Assembly (NCBI RefSeq): GCF_927798115.1
Contig: NZ_CAKMMG010000001.1
Coordinates: forward strand, 124,001 to 188,000
Direction of reading: 5' to 3'
DNA from: Paenibacillus auburnensis
GTDB lineage: Bacteria > Bacillota > Bacilli > Paenibacillales > Paenibacillaceae
DNA: 64,000 nt
In this document: positions 61,040 through 64,000 of the stretch, in pieces
Layout: every line of letters starts with the position of its first letter
Position numbering within the stretch: the first letter of the stretch is position 1
The notes under the pieces: model-generated
Seen by the model: only the letters and a program-made list of their open reading frames with translations
Databases searched by the model: none
Told to the model about the DNA's origin: nothing
Position numbers and translations under genes: made by a program

Positions 61040-63904
61040 ATGCTGCATGTCATTATCTTACTTCCATTTTTGCTGGGTGTGCTGATGCTGATGATTAGAC
61101 AAAACCTGCGCTTTCACATGGGCTGGATGGTCCTGCCTCTGCCTGCGGCTCTGTTCCTTTATTTCCTTACAAGGATTCCATTGATCCGGGCGGGTGACAA
61201 TATCCTGGACAGCTTCACCTGGATGCCATCCCTTGGGATCGATATCACATTGATTCTTGACGGGCTAAGCCTGATCTTTGTCCTGCTGATCACCGGGATA
61301 GGGGCACTAGTCGTGCTCTATTCGATTTATTATCTTCAAAAGCACACGGATGGGATCCGCCAGTTTTACATTTATCTGTTAATGTTCATGGGAGCGATGC
61401 TGGGGGTTGTCCTGTCGGATAATCTGATGGTGCTGTACGGGTTCTGGGAGCTAACCAGTATATCGTCATTCCTGCTCATCGCTTTCTGGCACCGCCGGGA
61501 AAGATCCCGTTATGGCGCGATGAAATCCATGCTCATAACGGTATTCGGCGGTCTGGCGATGTTTGCCGGATTTAATCTGCTCTATGTAATGACCGGTACC
61601 TATAGTATCCGCGAGATTGTTGCGCAGGCTGGAACCTTAACGGCTAACGCCATGTTTGTCCCGGCCATGCTGCTCATTCTGCTGGGTGCCTTTACGAAGT
61701 CCGCCCAATTTCCGTTTCACATCTGGCTGCCCGATGCGATGGAAGCACCGACGCCGGTCAGTGCCTATCTTCATTCGGCTACGATGGTTAAAGCAGGGAT
61801 CTATCTGGTAGCGCGTCTCACACCGCTGTTTGCCGGGCAATCGGAGTGGTTCTGGCTGGTTTCCCTGACGGGGTTGTTTACTCTGATCTACGGCTCGTTT
61901 CAAGCCATCAGGCAAACCGATCTCAAAGCTTTGCTCGCATACTCGACTATCAGCCAACTGGGCTTGATCATGTCTCTGCTGGGGCTTGGCTCGGCGGCAG
62001 CCTTCTTTGCCGGTACAGAGGAAGCGGTCTTTTATTCGATGGCTACCTCGGCAGCCCTATTTCATCTCATCAATCATGCCGTCTTTAAAGGCAGTTTGTT
62101 TATGGTGGTGGGTATTATTGACCATGAGACCGGTACCCGCGATCTCCGTAAGCTTGGAGGATTGATGTCGCTCATGCCGGTCACCTTTTCAGTGGCAGTG
62201 ATCGGAGCGTTCTCCATGGCTGGATTGCCGCCGTTCAGCGGATTCCTTAGCAAAGAAATGTTCTTTACCTCCGTATTGAATATCCGTGAGTTTGATCTCC
62301 TGAGCTCAGGGTTCTGGATGCAGTTCTTTCCGGTGATTGCCTGGCTTGCCAGTGTATTCACCTTTGTATACAGCATGATTCTCGTCTTTAAGACCTTTGG
62401 CGGCAAGCTTCAGGAAGCCAAGCTGGATAAGGCTCCGCATGAAGCGCCGCTCGGCCTTTTACTGTCTCCGGTGATGCTAATATCACTTGCTGTTGTGTTT
62501 GCCTTCTTCCCTGATCTGGTCTCCGTTCCGCTGATTGAACCGGCAATGGCTTCCATTCACAACGGTCTGCTGGCACCAGGGACAAACTTCGGGGTTTCCA
62601 TCCATTTCTGGCATGGCTGGACTCCGGAGATATTCATGACACTAGGCGTTATAGCTGCAGGTACGCTCCTGTTCAAAGGTTACAGCCGGCTGCGGGTACT
62701 GGATCGTGAAGCAAGCGGACGCAATCCGCTTAACCGCATGTATGACGGATCGCTCCAGCTGCTGGAAAAGGGTTCGAGACGCTTGACCGATGCCTATATG
62801 ACAGGCTCCAACCGTCATTACCTGTTGTACATTTTCAGCTTTTTGATTATCGCGCTGCTTGCTGTTCTGGTGAGGGAACCCGGTATAAGCCTTGGGATGG
62901 AGCACTATGCCCCATTGTCCTTCTATGAAGCTGTTGTTGTAGCCATCATGCTGCTGGCAGCCTTTGCCGTACCTTTTGCCAAATCACGGGTCAACGCGAT
63001 CCTGTTCACCGGGGCTGTCGGCTACATGGTGACGCTGCTATTTGTCCTTTTCCGGGCGCCCGATCTTGCGCTTACACAAATGATTATCGAGACCGTTTCG
63101 GTCATTCTGTTCCTGCTCTGTTTCCGGTATCTGCCGAAGCTGAAGAAACAGAAGGAGCCGCTGCGCTTTAAGCTGCCCAATCTGATTATCGCGCTGGGTG
63201 TTGGCATTACAGTGACATTGATCGCACTGGCAGCTATGGGCAGCAGTCCCTTTAAACCCATCTCCGAGTTTTTCTTAAAAGAAAGCTACAGCCAGGCCGG
63301 AGGGAAGAACGTTGTCAACGTCATCCTGGTGGATTTCCGCGGCTTTGATACCTTGTTTGAAATTATGGTGCTGGGCATCGCCTCACTGGCTATCTACGGG
63401 CTGATCCATTTAAGAATGGAAGCAGATCTACCGCAACGGCAGCGGGACAAAGTCGGTTCAGCTTTGACTCTGCGGAGCAATGACGTGATCCTGCAGACCA
63501 TGTCCAAGGGGATCGTCCTTATTATTCTGATCTTCTCCCTGTATCTGTTTTTTGCCGGACATCATCATCCGGGGGGAGGTTTTATCGGGGCATTGATGGC
63601 CTCTGCCGCACTTGTTCTAATGGCGATTGCCTTCGGTATGGATTGGGTCCGCAAGGCTCTTCCTGTAAATTACCGGCTGCTGACGGCAGTAGGGCTCATG
63701 GTTGCCATTCTTACCGCGTCAGGATCTTTTGTTTTTGGAGCCCCTTTTTTAAGCCATGCTTTCGGTCATTTTCATCTGCCTGTCCTTGGGGATGTAGAGC
63801 TGGCGACTGCTGTGTTGTTTGATCTGGGTGTGTATTTGGCTGTCGTGGGTGTCACGATGAACATCATCTTATCGATTGGAGGGGATAAACAATGGAACTC
63901 GTAA
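61040..63904 (+). CDS. mrpA: Na+/H+ antiporter subunit MrpA fused to MrpB
   Basis: 954 aa, about 21 or more membrane helices. Residues 1 to about 800 correspond to MrpA: NuoL-like antiporter core (GFWELTSISSFLLIAFWHRRERSRYGAMKSM, TKSAQFPFHIWLPDAMEAPTPVSAYLHSATMVKAGIYL) and the C-terminal DUF4040 region. About residues 810-954 (MSKGIVLIILIFSLYLFFAGHHHPGGGFIGALMASAAL) correspond to MrpB, a separate gene in B. subtilis; here both are one frame. AAAAGGGGGGTGCTGACCC precedes the ATG. It couples Na+ efflux to H+ influx as part of the Mrp complex. Confidence 0.92.
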   Translation: MLHVIILLPFLLGVLMLMIRQNLRFHMGWMVLPLPAALFLYFLTRIPLIRAGDNILDSFTWMPSLGIDITLILDGLSLIFVLLITGIGALVVLYSIYYLQKHTDGIRQFYIYLLMFMGAMLGVVLSDNLMVLYGFWELTSISSFLLIAFWHRRERSRYGAMKSMLITVFGGLAMFAGFNLLYVMTGTYSIREIVAQAGTLTANAMFVPAMLLILLGAFTKSAQFPFHIWLPDAMEAPTPVSAYLHSATMVKAGIYLVARLTPLFAGQSEWFWLVSLTGLFTLIYGSFQAIRQTDLKALLAYSTISQLGLIMSLLGLGSAAAFFAGTEEAVFYSMATSAALFHLINHAVFKGSLFMVVGIIDHETGTRDLRKLGGLMSLMPVTFSVAVIGAFSMAGLPPFSGFLSKEMFFTSVLNIREFDLLSSGFWMQFFPVIAWLASVFTFVYSMILVFKTFGGKLQEAKLDKAPHEAPLGLLLSPVMLISLAVVFAFFPDLVSVPLIEPAMASIHNGLLAPGTNFGVSIHFWHGWTPEIFMTLGVIAAGTLLFKGYSRLRVLDREASGRNPLNRMYDGSLQLLEKGSRRLTDAYMTGSNRHYLLYIFSFLIIALLAVLVREPGISLGMEHYAPLSFYEAVVVAIMLLAAFAVPFAKSRVNAILFTGAVGYMVTLLFVLFRAPDLALTQMIIETVSVILFLLCFRYLPKLKKQKEPLRFKLPNLIIALGVGITVTLIALAAMGSSPFKPISEFFLKESYSQAGGKNVVNVILVDFRGFDTLFEIMVLGIASLAIYGLIHLRMEADLPQRQRDKVGSALTLRSNDVILQTMSKGIVLIILIFSLYLFFAGHHHPGGGFIGALMASAALVLMAIAFGMDWVRKALPVNYRLLTAVGLMVAILTASGSFVFGAPFLSHAFGHFHLPVLGDVELATAVLFDLGVYLAVVGVTMNIILSIGGDKQWNS

Positions 63905-64000
63905 TGGCTGTAGCGGTGGGGATTCTATTTACTATAGGCGTCTATCTGATCCTGTCCAAAAGCCTGCTGCGCATTGTACTGGGAACCTCCCTGCTGACAC
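63892..64000 (+). CDS. mrpC: Na+/H+ antiporter subunit MrpC (partial)
   Basis: Starts at ATG 63892, overlapping the mrpA end by 13 bp, with TTGGAGGGGATAAAC upstream, and runs off the window. The visible 36 residues (MELVMAVAVGILFTIGVYL, then ILSKSLLRIVLGTSLL) match the first helix of the NuoK-like MrpC. It confirms the continuing mrp operon. Confidence 0.85.
   Translation, partial: MELVMAVAVGILFTIGVYLILSKSLLRIVLGTSLLT

Overview
The window reads as a chromosomal segment of a Paenibacillus-type endospore-forming Firmicute (inference). Supporting signs are strong AGGAGG-type ribosome binding sites with frequent TTG and GTG starts, two YesM/YesN-like two-component systems beside LplB/YtcP-type ABC importers, an S-layer-homology (SLH) anchored mannanase, a gerA-type germination operon, a tiny YjcZ-like gene, and Bacillus-like synteny blocks (yhaO-yhaN, yqhH-yqhG near yqzE). 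No phage, insertion sequence, CRISPR array or rRNA operon was found.

Layout. 1-5.3 kb: the end of an unidentified gene, then an rRNA-modification cluster (RsmF-like methyltransferase, RsuA-like pseudouridine synthase), a Cof-type HAD phosphatase, a 29-codon YjcZ-like gene, and a second RsmF-like paralogue on the other strand. 5.4-11.4 kb: a GT4 glycosyltransferase and the nuclease/ATPase pair yhaO-yhaN, ending in a branched hairpin terminator. 11.4-12.1 kb: a gene-free stretch with a hexanucleotide repeat and seven exact-length 51-bp repeats that can fold into alternating hairpins. 12.1-17.3 kb: YkvI, xanthine phosphoribosyltransferase, three small unknown genes, tRNA-Leu(CAG), a MarR regulator with twin palindromes, and a GNAT protein.

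17.4-26.1 kb: an ABC importer locus (response regulator, sensor kinase, two permeases, binding lipoprotein), an imperfect 134-bp palindromic element, and an FAD-dependent oxidoreductase. 26.1-37.2 kb: mixed housekeeping genes, namely YihY, an SDR/MerR pair with mirror-image promoters, glycerol dehydrogenase, a divergent polysaccharide deacetylase, an N-acetylmuramoyl-L-alanine amidase, YqzE, a secreted unknown, YqhG and the SNF2 helicase YqhH. 37.4-40.2 kb: a B12-dependent (class II) ribonucleotide reductase behind two NrdR-box-like sites. 40.2-41.1 kb: a LuxR HTH remnant and a small unknown protein.

41.2-54.3 kb looks like a galactomannan (or galactosyl manno-oligosaccharide) utilisation locus: AraC regulator, GH36 alpha-galactosidase, sensor kinase and response regulator, two permeases, binding lipoprotein, and a cell-surface GH26 mannanase with two carbohydrate-binding-like modules and three SLH repeats. 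In the inferred scheme the mannanase cuts polymer at the surface, the ABC importer takes up oligosaccharides, and the cytoplasmic alpha-galactosidase removes galactose. 54.4-58.3 kb is a three-gene germinant receptor operon. 58.4-60.1 kb holds a UMF1-type MFS transporter and a CsoR-family repressor. The window ends inside an Mrp Na+/H+ antiporter operon, in which a KdpD-like universal stress protein precedes an MrpA-MrpB fusion and a truncated mrpC.
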